Source: Gigantopelta aegis (Eukaryota > Mollusca > Gastropoda > Neomphalida > Peltospiridae). From it: a stretch of DNA of 64,000 nucleotides. The notes under the pieces were generated by a model, which was not told the DNA's origin, ran no database searches, and worked only from the letters and a program-made list of their open reading frames with translations. Each line of letters begins with the position of its first letter. Within the stretch, counting starts at the first letter, position 1. Position numbers and translations under genes: made by a program. Of the stretch, positions 7,783 through 19,800 are shown in pieces. The stretch covers positions 26,452,572-26,516,571 of the forward strand of contig NC_054708.1 of NCBI RefSeq assembly GCF_016097555.1, in the 5' to 3' direction.

Positions 7783-8910
7783 CATGTACGACTCGTTGAT
7801 CAGTGATCAAGGTTCTGAATTTATGGGAAAATGCACCACTGAAGTGTGTCGATTGCTTGATATAATATCTCAACAGTTCATTCCAGCGTTCACTCAACAT
7901 TGGGACAGGATGTAGCCCAGTGGTAAAGTGCTCAGTCGATGTGCGGTCGATCTGGGATCGATCCCCGTCCGCGGGCTCATTGAGCTATTTCTCGTTCCAG
8001 CCAGTGCACCACGATGGACATATCAAAGGCTGTGGTATGTACTACCCTGTCTGTGGGATGGTGCATATAAAAGATCCCTTGCTACTCATCAAAAAGAGTA
8101 GCCCATGAAGTGCCGACAGCGGGTTTCCTCTCTCAATATATGTGTGGTCCTTAACCACATGTCAGACGTCATATAACCGTAAATAAAATGTGTTGAGTGC
8201 GTCGTTAAATAAAATATTTCCTTCCTTCACTCACTCAACATTGGTTGGGAGCATGTGACAGATCTCACCGTACCCACAGGTATCCCCAAACAATGACATC
8301 AGATATGTTATGCTTAAGTTATATAATATATGTAACTATAGTAATTTGTATTAGGGGTTTCAGTACCTGTGACCGTACCCTAGCCGAACGAATTGCACCT
8401 TTGGTGATCAAAATTGAGAAGATGTTTTACCAACAGTCGTGTTTGCCATGAATAACTAACATGCGGTATGCACCATTCAAAATTGTGTGTGGACATCGCC
8501 CAAAGTTTCCATTGTTAACACATATAGCTGAAACAGATTTTTCTGATCTTCCAAAGGATTGTTGTACATATGATAATCATATGTGTCTCAACATGCAAAA
8601 CGTTTGAATGTGATTCGACAGGAAATGAAGGAACATGTTCAAAAAGCTCAACAGAACATGGTTGATCATGCAAACAGCACAGTTCATCCAAGATGTGACT
8701 ATAAATGATTATGTATACTTGCTCACTGAACCTACTGGGAAGGGTAGGAAGTTTAAGGCCAAGTACAGTGGACCATACATAGTGCACAAACTTTGCACTC
8801 CCCATACGGTATTGCTACAAGACCTTACTACAGGATAATGTCAACAAAAACCTGTTCATTTGAATCGTCTTAAGATTGCTCATGTTCATGATCCTTACCC
8901 AACAAACTAG
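7783..8910 (+). pseudogene. Ty3/Gypsy-type retrotransposon integrase remnant
   Basis: Before the SINE, a frame reads LISDQGSEFMGK, the second-aspartate region of an rve core. After the SINE, broken frames carry PKFPLL, DFSDLP and then a good match to the Gypsy-type C-terminal GPY/F region (GRKFKAKYSGPYIVHKL) and a tail HLNRLKIAHVHDPYP ending near 8910. Internal stops, frame changes and the inserted SINE show it is dead. No LTRs were recognised nearby. Confidence 0.7.
7904..8231 (+). mobile_element. SINE-A, tail type a, full-length with target-site duplication
   Basis: The tRNA-like head (TAGCCCAGTGGTAAAG and GATCTGGGATCGATCCC boxes) leads into the common body and the tail GTCGTTAAATAAAATATTTCC. 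CACTCAACATTGG flanks it on both sides (7891-7903 and 8232-8244). It splits the Gypsy integrase remnant. Confidence 0.85.
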
Positions 8911-9114
8911 CTGCGTGATAAAGCTGTCACTAGACAAAGTGACCACCGTTCTTCTTTGGAGGTTCAATCTGAACCTGAAATCATTTCAAAGATAGGAAAC
9001 ACGTATTATTCTGGTGTCAGTACAAATAGTGAAGATATAAGTTCCTCTGTTTTTTAATGTATTTTTGTAAATAGGAATGTTTTCAGTACTGATGTTACTG
9101 ATTATTATAAATGC

Positions 9115-9117
<3 letters not shown>

Positions 9118-9145
<28 letters not shown>

Positions 9146-9151
9146 TATATA
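9118..9151. repeat. (AT)n microsatellite
   Basis: Alternating AT/TA run with one interruption. Confidence 0.8.
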
Positions 9152-9201
9152 CCGGTACTGTCATGATACTGATGGATTTTAGTACTATTTGGATTATTGA
9201 T

Positions 9202-9902
9202 CAGTGTTCGAGATTAAAAATTTGGGGCAGTATCCTAGTTGGATACTAACATTTCCAAATCTGGTATCCCACCTGAGAATTTAATATCCCACTTAAATGA
9301 AATTCATAAATAACATCATAACAAACTTGGATGACAATGTTCTCATTCCCAGTCTATTGCTAGGCCGCAATCAAAATCGCGGTATTTTTGTGATTCGCAA
9401 TCAAACGGAACCGGCAAAAAGATTTGCTGCATCTATTTTTGAGTAATATTAACATTAATTAATATTTAGCAGTAATCTATAAGTGTTTCTGACATTACTA
9501 ATGATAAACCTACCTGTATAAATTTTCTGCAGATGTGGAATCAATACCTCAAATAAAATTTGAAGGAGAAAACATCCAACAAAAACAATAGCAACTTAGC
9601 GGTTCCCAGTCTATTGCTAAGCCGCTATTACTCCAGTGTAGCATTAGACTGGGTACAAGTTGGGGTGAGTGGGTATTGTTATGGCATAGCATTAGACTGG
9701 GTACAAGCTCGAAAATACTTTTACTTTACTTACCAGTAAATGATGACTTTCACTGTTTTAGCGAAAACTAAACACGCAGGATTAAAAAAACCACCCAACA
9801 TTATATGGCATCCTGGTGCGATACTGTGTTCTTGAAATCTGGTATCCAAAATTAAATTCTGGTATCCCTGGGATATCGGAGTACCACTAATCTCGAACAC
9901 TG
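9202..9902. mobile_element. CAGTGTTCGAGATTA-family MITE carrying an internal insert
   Basis: The terminal inverted repeats are CAGTGTTCGAGATTA and its complement. TTGAT occurs immediately outside both ends, suggesting a 5-bp duplication. The end regions match the short copy at 12675-12861, but about 500 bases of unrelated DNA (about 9330-9810) are inserted. That insert contains two copies of CCCAGTCTATTGCTA and two of TAGCATTAGACTGGGTACAAG in opposite orientations. Confidence 0.7.
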
Positions 9903-9918
9903 TTGATACATCCTATGG

Positions 9919-12143
9919 CAGGGTATGCACTCAGGATTTTTTTTGACTGGCAAATCGGGCCACTCACAGCAACATTTTGACATGCCAGTACAACTTTCGA
10001 ATGGCCCACGACCAAATTTTGTTGAAAAAAAACAACTTACTTAAATTGCACTTGAAAAACATGTTATCATATTGTAACGATTTCGCTTTCTCAGAACGTG
10101 CCCACTTATAGACCGGTGCGAAAAACAAATTAAATACAGTTCTAAAAATACCTTGCTGGGTTCGGCTACCCCTTTCGGTCGTAGTCTTCCAAAATTACAT
10201 TTCAATATGTAAACTCATGATTAACCTTTCTCACTAATAAAATAATCACATACGTCGTCCTTTTTCACAGTGTTTATTTAAGGGTTTCAGTAGATCATAA
10301 AAATCAATTACAGTTAACCAGCAAAATAATTAAGATTAATATATTTCATGATTGACATTGAGAGATCCAGGTTAAATAATAGTTATTCAAATTTCCCGCA
10401 ACTCAGCCACCCTTCAATTCTCCGCCAATAAAACAATAAGAATCCCAATATGGATTACCATTTGTTTATTCTAAGAGAATGAAAATCAATCCCAAACATC
10501 GAAAACGTACCTAAACATTCATTCCCACTCGTGAAACCACAAGATTCCCAAACGTGGCATACTTGAAAGTTTACGAGACGGAAATAATATTTCCTTCACT
10601 CAATTCCTCTCTCTGAAATTCCATTAATCTCCTTTCAAAAATATTTTAGTAACCTCTCAAGTGTCAATACAAAATATACCTAACAATAATTTTAAGGTTT
10701 ACGGTAATGCAATGCGAGACGGTGACAACTAACTAAAAATACACTACCATTTGGTTAAAGAATTACACAATAAATAAATAGCTTATCATTGTCAGTTCTC
10801 ATATATACTAAATATAAAAACAATTTGGAATATTAACAGAGTGAAAAAGAGCCATTCAAAATCTACACATAAAAAAACACAATTAACATACACACATGTT
10901 GTACCTGTGGTTGAACAATCAAAAGTGAGTAAACGGATGGACAAATCTAGCATTAATACATGGAATGGCTCTTATTGGTCCAAATTAATGACATGACATT
11001 AATCGGACATGACGATTGGTTAACCTATCCTAACAATTCTTCGTAGAAATAACGAAGATTAACGACAAACTTAATTATAGCCGAATATTGCCAAAAATTA
11101 TACATCGCTACAACAAAAATTACGTAAATAAAATAAACAATTCTAACTTAATTATCTTCTCAAACGGTATCCCAAAATACAATATAACATTATTATTTTT
11201 TAACCCCTCCCCAAATATTACATAACGTGATATTAACTATAAAATCCAAACCTAAACATTACAATATTATATGGTCTCATGCCACTGTTTGGAAAATCAA
11301 TGGATCTGAATGATCGTTCCTGTAACTTTACCCATCAATAATCTGATTCATAGAATGGCTGATTAAAGTGCTAATAGTATGCTAGAAGATGTTAGTATAA
11401 GAAGTACAAAAACCAAGAATAAAATTAAGAAACCAAACATAAGTAGAAAAAGGACAGACAACGAATCAGATTATTCAGGAAAGTATTGGAAATATACAGA
11501 TTTGTTACAATATCATACATGCAAACAATAACAACACAAAAGAAGGAAACAAAACTTGTTTTAGTTTTATTACAAATTGTTGTAATTAAATTATAATTAT
11601 TATGTTGTCACGGGACCCACACAAACATCTGGAATGTTTTTACCAAGGCTCAGCCTTGGAATGAATAAGGTGGTTTTATGGCCGTATGACGAGAAATTAA
11701 AAAAAATACAAATTATAATCGCATCCATTAGAGATATAAACACACAATACAAGTTTAAAGGCAAAATCACTATTTTAATTATGAAACAAATAACGATAAC
11801 AACAATAGTTCTAAACCATACAAAGTAAATTACTGTATAATAACGTGGTAGAATATTGTGTCAGTATCATACAATAATGTCAGCCAATATCAAACAGGGA
11901 ACTAATTACAAAACCTGACTGTTTAGAAATCTACACAGACTTGGAGGGCAACACGTGTTCATTGGGAAATCAATTGAAAACAATAAATAAAAAATAACTT
12001 TCCAGTCTCTTACAAACATTAGTTATTTGCATTTTGATAAATAATACAATATGCAGGCGGGGGACACGTGATATGGTTTTGACTTGCCCAGCACTATTTT
12101 GACTCGCCATAGGCGATTGGGCAACCGTAAAGTGCACACCCTG
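9919..12143. mobile_element. 2.2-kb non-autonomous DNA transposon
   Basis: The ends are CAGGGTATGCACT (9919-9931) and AGTGCACACCCTG (12131-12143), a 13-bp terminal inverted repeat with one mismatch. Both sub-terminal regions mention related TTTTGACTGGC/GACTCGCC words. The interior is AT-rich with no transposase ORF. The CAGGG start is hAT-like, but no convincing 8-bp duplication is visible. Confidence 0.6.
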
Positions 12144-12423
12144 ATATTGCTTTAGCAATACTCAAGCTTGTTTAAAAATTGCTTGACCAGTGGTCGTTTC
12201 TACATGTATATAAAAATGGTTTTCTTTTTTAGTACTTTATCAACAAGCATTCTGAGAGTACTGCTATAGCATTACATGTCCCCTACCAAGCCCATTAAAG
12301 TTTTGTATGTCCTAAATTTAAGGACCATAACTGAAGGACAGAGCTGAAACCTATAGTCGCTTCCCACTGGACTGGTAGGGGACTAACAATTGAATAGTTG
12401 CACTTTGTATTATAATTTATACA

Positions 12424-12606
12424 GGGGGTGGTAAATATCTCGGTGGTGAAATGCTCACCTGATGGGTGGTCAGTTTAGGTTCGATCCCCAGTGGGGGACC
12501 CATTGGGCTATTTCTCATTCTGAACAGCCAGTGCACCATGATTGATACATGTATATCAAAAGCCAATGTATGTGCTTTCCTGTCTGTGGGATGGTGCTAC
12601 TAATGG
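12424..12606 (+). mobile_element. SINE-A, 3'-truncated
   Basis: Diverged head and body, from GGTGGTGAAATGCTC to CTGTCTGTGGGATGG; the tail is missing. Confidence 0.7.
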
Positions 12607-12674
12607 AATTAAGTACCTGGTTTTCTCTCTAAAGGCTACAAAAAAATTTCTTAATGAAAAGATACACATAATAA

Positions 12675-12861
12675 CAGTGTTCGAGATTAAAATATTTGGC
12701 CAGTATCCCAGTTGGATACTAACATTTCAAAATCTGGTAACCCACCTAAGAATTTAGTATTATATGGTATCCCGGTGGGATACTGGGTTCTTGAAGTCTG
12801 GTATCCAAAATTAAATTCTGGTATCTCCGGGATATCGGGATACTGTTAATCTCGAACACTG
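12675..12861. mobile_element. CAGTGTTCGAGATTA-family MITE, short copy
   Basis: 187 bp with perfect 15-bp terminal inverted repeats. AATAA flanks it immediately on both sides, and the adjacent 8-mers CATAATAA and AATAATAA match at 7 of 8 positions. That leaves 5-bp and 8-bp duplications both possible. It probably represents the uninterrupted form of the 9202-9902 copy. Confidence 0.75.
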
Positions 12862-12995
12862 AATAATAATGTATTTTGTTTTAATTGATGGTTGTCTGAC
12901 TACCTACTTTTTAAATTTACAATTGCTCTCTTTTAATAACGATCACATTGGGCAATCAGATGACTGCAATTAATTTTCAACCCTAATACATATAC

Positions 12996-13078
12996 AGAAC
13001 TCGTTTATTTTGCGAAAGAACATACCACTCGACTGCTACGTGGTCTCATGGTGTATATTCTTGCGCAAAATAAACTCG
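12996..13078. repeat. Small inverted repeat
   Basis: ACTCGTTTATTTTGCG near the left end is answered by CGCAAAATAAACTCGT at the right, giving a stem with a loop of about 50 bases. Confidence 0.5.
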
Positions 13079-13682
13079 TGCAATATATAGGAAGTGAAAA
13101 CAACATATGTGAAGTTCTGTATTTATTACATATCTTCTTTTATGTTTTACAAAAACGTTTTTTAATTTAACATCATAACAACACTTTGTTAAATCTATGA
13201 TCAAAACTCTTTTCATGAATTCATTTAACGTTAAGAATCATACTCTGCAGCAGCCTTGTGTAATGTTTCAAATACGATGTGACGTTATTTTTTAAATCGT
13301 ATATGACGTCAGTAAATAAAAGGCGCTAACTACAGTAAAAAGAAAAAGGGAATTCCCCATTTAAAAATTCCAGTCCAGATTGCACATATACAAAATAAAT
13401 CTATCGCACGGTTTCAAAATGCCTTTATCACTATAGTAAGATTGGATAGGTATGTAATAAAGGTATATTACATGTTGACAACCAATAGCAATAAATGAGA
13501 AATGTATTTATACTTTCAAGTGGGGTTATCTTGATGCATAATAACTGTTAGTAAAAATTATAACCGTGGGACTATTTCTTGACCTCGGATACGCTTGGTT
13601 GATAAGATAACAATGTTAGACTATATATTTTTTTATGTTTTGTTATTTTATTTTATTTTTTTCCCTTTCTCTTCACTCACAG

Positions 13683-13814
13683 GATGCTGTTTCCACTCTG
13701 AATAGTCTCCAGTCTAATGCAGCAGCTATCGAAAAGGCTCGCAAAGAAAGAGATACACGATGCAAGCAGAACATACCGTGCATGATCGAATTTATCAGGC
13801 GGAGTGGTCTTACG
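13683..13814 (+). CDS. FPGS: FPGS visible exon 1
   Basis: Acceptor TTCACTCACAG precedes it; the donor is ACG|GTAGTT. It encodes the N-terminal helix region ([13 protein letters not shown]...SGLT), entering and leaving in phase 0. Confidence 0.9.
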
Positions 13815-16800
13815 GTAGTTGAACTTAAATACAGTCATGCCCAATCAAGCATATAACTATCCATGTATGATTGAGTTTATCAAGCAGGGTGGTCTTGCAG
13901 TAGTTTCATTAATTTTTCATATATCCATTTAAGGTTCAAGTATCCTGTCCTGGACACACGCCTCAACTATCTGGGCTGTCTGTCCAGGGAACATGCGTCA
14001 GCTATCTGGGTTGTCTGTCCAGGACATTGGGTTAGTGGTTAGTGAGAGAAAAAAGGGAGTAATATTAGTCTTACACCTACCCACTGAGTTGTTAAAAGTC
14101 GCTCTGGGTGGGAGTTTGTACTGGGCTCAGAACCCAGTACCTACCAGCCTCATATCCAACGGCTTAACCCCGACATCATCCCGACATCACCGAGGCTGAT
14201 TACAGTAGTTAAATTAATAGTACAGTGAAGCATGACAGTCATTGTTAAATTAGGTTCAGTCAGCCAATATTCTAATGATCAGATGAACTGCTTATTTGTT
14301 TTGGTGTTGTAACATACATGTATATCTGTTATATGTCAGTTATTCAACTTCTACCGGCCTTGGTGGCGTCGTGGCAGGCCATCGGTCTACAGGCTGGTAG
14401 GTACTGGGTTCGGATCGCAGTCGAGGCATGGGATTTTTAATCCAGATACCGACTCCAAACCCTGATTGAGTGCACCGCAAGGCTCAGTGGGTAGATGTAA
14501 ACCACTTGCACCGACCAGTGATCCATAACTGGTTCAACAAAGACCATGGTTTGTGCTATCCTGCCTGTGGGAAGCGCAAATAAAAGATCCCTTGCTGCTA
14601 ATCGGAAGAGTAGCCCATGTAGTGTCCGTAACCATATGTCTGACGCCATATAACCGTAAATAAAATGTGTTGAGTGCGTCGTTAAATAAAACATTTCTTT
14701 CTTTCTTTATTCAACTTCTAGTTTATGCAAACGACCATTAGGTTACACAGTGAACCGTTGCATGTTCTGAAATTAAAAGGTGCCATGTCATTTATCAAAC
14801 ATCCAAAATGATCCTGGGGAGTGAAAGTCACATAACCAAACAATTAATTACCTAGCTAGTAGGACTCAAAATAAAAGCGTACGAAAAGCAGTACATTTTT
14901 TTAGACCTACACATGTAGCAGGTGAAGTAAAAATTTACTTGCGAAAAATCACCCCAAAAATCACAGGTAATTTTTTAAGAGATAGATGCATGTGTACGAT
15001 CATCTGGTCTTCTAATTAGCTGAGGCTGAGCTCGTGATTTTGTTATATTTTAATTTTATAATGCTATAAAATACATCTCAGAGGTCCCAATTTTCCACAC
15101 ACTGTCCCAAACCTTTTACTCATTGTGCTGTCGTATTTCCAGTAGGCCATATTTTTTCTTAGCAGGCCATATTTGTTTTGGCCCACTATCTTTAACAAGT
15201 AATAGCAGGCCCTATTTTACTTCCTATTTTGAGTCCTGCCAAGGTAAAAAAAAAACAAATCATGTGACCTGACTTCCTGTTACTTAAGATTTTAAAATAT
15301 TTCCCCTGCTGCACAGATCATGTTATTTTTGGTGATATAAAAAAATTAACTAAAAATAAAGTGACAATATGTTATATTTTAATCATTCTTCAATATCCTT
15401 TGATTAATCTGTAACAAAACTTAGTAGATTTTCCATTTTAACACACAGAAGTGGGGTATTTTTTAATTTGTCATAATTAATAATAACAATATAGTGAGGA
15501 GAAATTGCAGCTTTAATTGTGGGGTTTTTTTATTTTGTAGCTGGAAGATGTTGATATGCTGCCTGTGATTCACATCAGTGGCACAAAGGGCAAGGGGTCA
15601 ACATCGGCGTTTTGTGAGAGCATCCTCCGACACAGTGGGTACAAGACGGGCTTCTTCAGGTACTGGTGAAGAATATTACTCAGTGCCAGAATGTTTTATA
15701 AACTGCAGCCAGATCTCTGTTATGTACCTACAAAAGAAATTATTGAATTCTTTAAAACAGGCAGGACGTTGCCCAGTGGTAAAGTACTCGCCTAATAATG
15801 TATGGTCGATCTAGGATCGATCACTGTTGGTGGACCCATCGAGCTATTCGTCATTCCAGCCAGTGCACGACAACTGGTATATCAAAGGCTATGGTATGTA
15901 CTATCCTGTCTGTGGGATGGTGGATATAAAAGATCCCTTGCTACTAATGGAAAAAATTTTAAAAAATTATCCATAAGACCATTACAATCATTTATTTTTG
16001 CGAATTCTCATCCCTTCCCCCAATAAAAAAAAGAAAAGTCCTGGTTCTGATGTTACTGACTTAAACGTTTATTGTTTACAAAATACCGTAAACATACGCA
16101 AGGTGCTTAGGCTACCCCTTGTTCTTTTTCATAATCTTCAAACTTGTTATATAAACCAAACCCAAAAACAAAACGGAATTTGAAGGTGCAATATTAGCGC
16201 AAGTTTGATTTAAACATTATTTATTACTGTCAAAATACTAGTTCAGCAGACCTGTCAACCTTTAGTCAAGAGAAAGCAGGAGGTGTGTGTTGAAAAAGCA
16301 GGAGATTTTGTCAAAAAGCAGGAGATTTTTTAAATTCACACAATTTAACCCAAAATCGCAAGATTTATATGAATACTATATAATGTCATATATACTTCTT
16401 AACCTTAGATCTTGGCATTAAAACAAAATAAATAAATAAAAAAATAAAAACCTTTTTTTTTTTTTTTTTTTAAAGTTTAAATATTATGATTTAATACATA
16501 TTTAAAAAAAAAAAAATATTTTATCCAAAAATGTTAAGAACATGAACAAGAAATGAAAAAAGTAATTAGTACATTTACAGTATTACACTTACAGCCTTAC
16601 AGGTTGCGTTAGATTATCATTTGTGGTTAGTGTACCTAAGTACCAAAGACAAATTTATATAAATCTTATAAATTAATATTAAGTTTTTACTATAATCAGG
16701 AACGGTGGCGTGGTACTTATTTAAAATCAGTATAATGATGCAATAAACATTGTATTTTCATTAATCATAAGTAAAACCTCATTACGGACATCGTGTGAAA

Positions 16801-19800
16801 TATACCGGAATTATACCCATTTCCGTGAGTAACTTTATGTCAATGTCAAACACAACATTTTTTAATTGTACAAAAATAATTTCTTGAAGAGTACCCTTAT
16901 AACCAACATTTTACTGCACAAACATATAAAATTAACTGACACAAGTATGTTTATACAGCTAATTGGTCTTTTCGTTGTCTTGCTGTGACATGTGATTTTA
17001 ACATGCATCGTGTGTATCGCTGTCAACTCGGAGTCTGGCAGTTCAGATTCGTCATAGTTGCATTATGTAATCCAGTGGGAAAACATTTTACAATTCAGAG
17101 GTGTTATTAGAACTAAATTGGATAGTTTTTTTTTTTTTTATATGCAACACTGAATGTCAATACACACCCTGTTGAATTAGCGGCAACACGCTTCGTAGGC
17201 ATTACGATGACAACAAACATTATAATAACACGTCATTTTATAAACTTCATGTGCTTTCTTAACAATATAAATAGGCTATCCCACAATTCTCACTTCGGCA
17301 CAATTCGGCCTGTTACATTATCAGAAACCGAAAGTAGTCGACATTTTCCGAATGAGAAAAAAAAAAGGTAGAGTTACTTCCCTTATGTTATTTTGACAAA
17401 AGAGGATCGATTTTTTTTTTATGCTTACAAAAATGTCATTTAACAGGAGAAACTGTCTCCCGCACAGGTGAGGGGAGATTTGATCAAATACCGGGAGACT
17501 CCCGCAGAATCCGGGAGGGTTGACAGGTCTGGTTCAGTACGGTTTATGATTGACCAACAGGCAAATAAAACCTTTAGTGTTAATGACCAATAAGAACTAC
17601 GAGTATGGTATCGCTACAGCAAACAAGCCCAACCTGAAATTTTTTCACTTCCACATTTTAACATAAAGTGATGTTTACTTCCGGTTTTTAAACATGTGTA
17701 TTGCTTTCATTGCCAGCACTCATGAAAGAAAACCATACTAAACTTTGTATTGCTTATTATCATGTATTACAGTAATATGTTGTTTGTTCTTTGATATTGC
17801 TTCTTGTTATAAACTTTTAAGTGTCGCACTGTTACTACTATAGTCCCGTTCAGTGGAAACTAATGAGGTCTCTGATCTGTTTGAACAAGGCTACATTTAA
17901 AAAAAAAAATTGGTCAGCCTTTAATTTCGTATGTAATTTGTTTTCACAAATTTTATTCAAATGCGAAAATAAATTCAACGTGTAAATAAAGTATTTTGCA
18001 GTAATTGTTTGTTACTTAAATGTCATAAATCAAATTTCTTAACACAAATGTTCCCTGCATGTTCTTATAATATCTATTCTCTCTCTCCAGCTCTCCCCAC
18101 CTGGTCAAGGTGACCGAACGGTTTCGGATCAATGGCCAGCCTATGTCAGACAGTGAATTCTGCTCGTACTTCTTCGACGTCTATAATAAACTTGAGTCAA
18201 CAAAGGTATTTCATTTTGTAACTTTTACTTTTGAGTTATTATCGAGTTTTCGGGGAGGAATCAAGCTCTGTCAGTAGAGTACTCACATGAGATGCTTTGA
18301 TCGTAGGGTCGAATCTCCTTGGTGGAACCGGGGGGCAGGACGTAGTACAGTGGTAAAGCGCTCGCTTGATGTGCAGTCAGTTTGGGATCGATCCCCGTCG
18401 GTGGGCCCATTGGGCTATTTCTCGCTCCAGCCAGTGCACCACGACTGGTACATCAAAGGCCGTGGTATGTGCTATCCTGTCATGGGATGGTGCATATAAA
18501 AGATCCATTGCTGCCAATCGAAAAGAGTAGCCCATGAAGTGGCGACAGCGGGTTTCCTCCCTCAACATCTGTTTGGTCCTTAACCATACATCCAACGCCA
18601 TATAACCGTAAATAAAATGTGTTCAGTGCGTCGTTAAATAAAACATTTCTTTCTTTCTTTTTTGTTCCCAGTAAAATAAGGATAATTTGTATGTTTTCTT
18701 TTCTCAATTTTGATAAACGACAGGGATGGATTTAGCTCAGTCAGTACAGTTAAAAGATATATATAGAATAAAAGTACATTTAATGTATAAATATTTGCTG
18801 ACTTACTTTTTATTTGTGTTTGTAGAATGACATGCAAGGTAGAGAGATGCCAGGCTACTTTGGCTTTCTCACTGTCCTGGCTTTCAATGTGTTCATTAAA
18901 GAAAACGTGGATGTCGCAGTTATAGAAGTGGGTATTGGCGGACAGTATGACAGTACTAACTTTATCCGGTCTCCGGTGGTGTGCGGAGTTACTTCCCTTG
19001 GCATAGACCATGTTGCCCTGTTGGGAAACACTATAGACAAGATAGCGTGGAATAAAGCTGGGATTTTTAAGGTAAATGATCTTTAGTGATAATGATATTT
19101 GATTAATTTGTTAAGAGTTATTTCCCCTTCATTAGATGCACTTTTTATTACAAAATGTTTTAAGAAGCTGGTATATCTATATATCTATACCTATATCTAT
19201 CTATATATATATGTATATGTATACATCTATCCATCCATCCACACACACACACACACACACATACATATATACATTTATTTATTATTATTATTATTATTAT
19301 TGTTATTTTGTTTTTGCATTTATTTTTGGTTTTATTGAAATATCTATGTCCATTCCATTCATCCATCAATCCATTCTGTTATTTATCTTCAAAAGGTACT
19401 GGTGAGGTAGATCTTAAGTAGCTGATGAACATTGTTTTAGTCTTGAAATCTAACTAATAAAAATATATTTGAGATTTCAGCTTTAAGAAATGGGAGATGT
19501 TCTCAGTTTATGCTGTGTTACTGATACATGTTGACGTTGTTCCCTCTTCTTCAGAAGGGAGTTCCAGCCCTGACTGTTGATCAGCCACCAGAAGCCGAGG
19601 AGGTTCTTTTGCAGCGATCACAGCAAATTGGGGTCAGTCTTGTACTACAGCAGTATATCGAAATCATGGTTAACCTTTAGACTATTGGATTAATTTTTGA
19701 CAAAAACCACGTTTATAATTTTTACTCACACATATTCACTTAAATGTTTTATAAATACATAAAATAAAGTCCATACAAATTCCAATGTATTTTCCACTGA

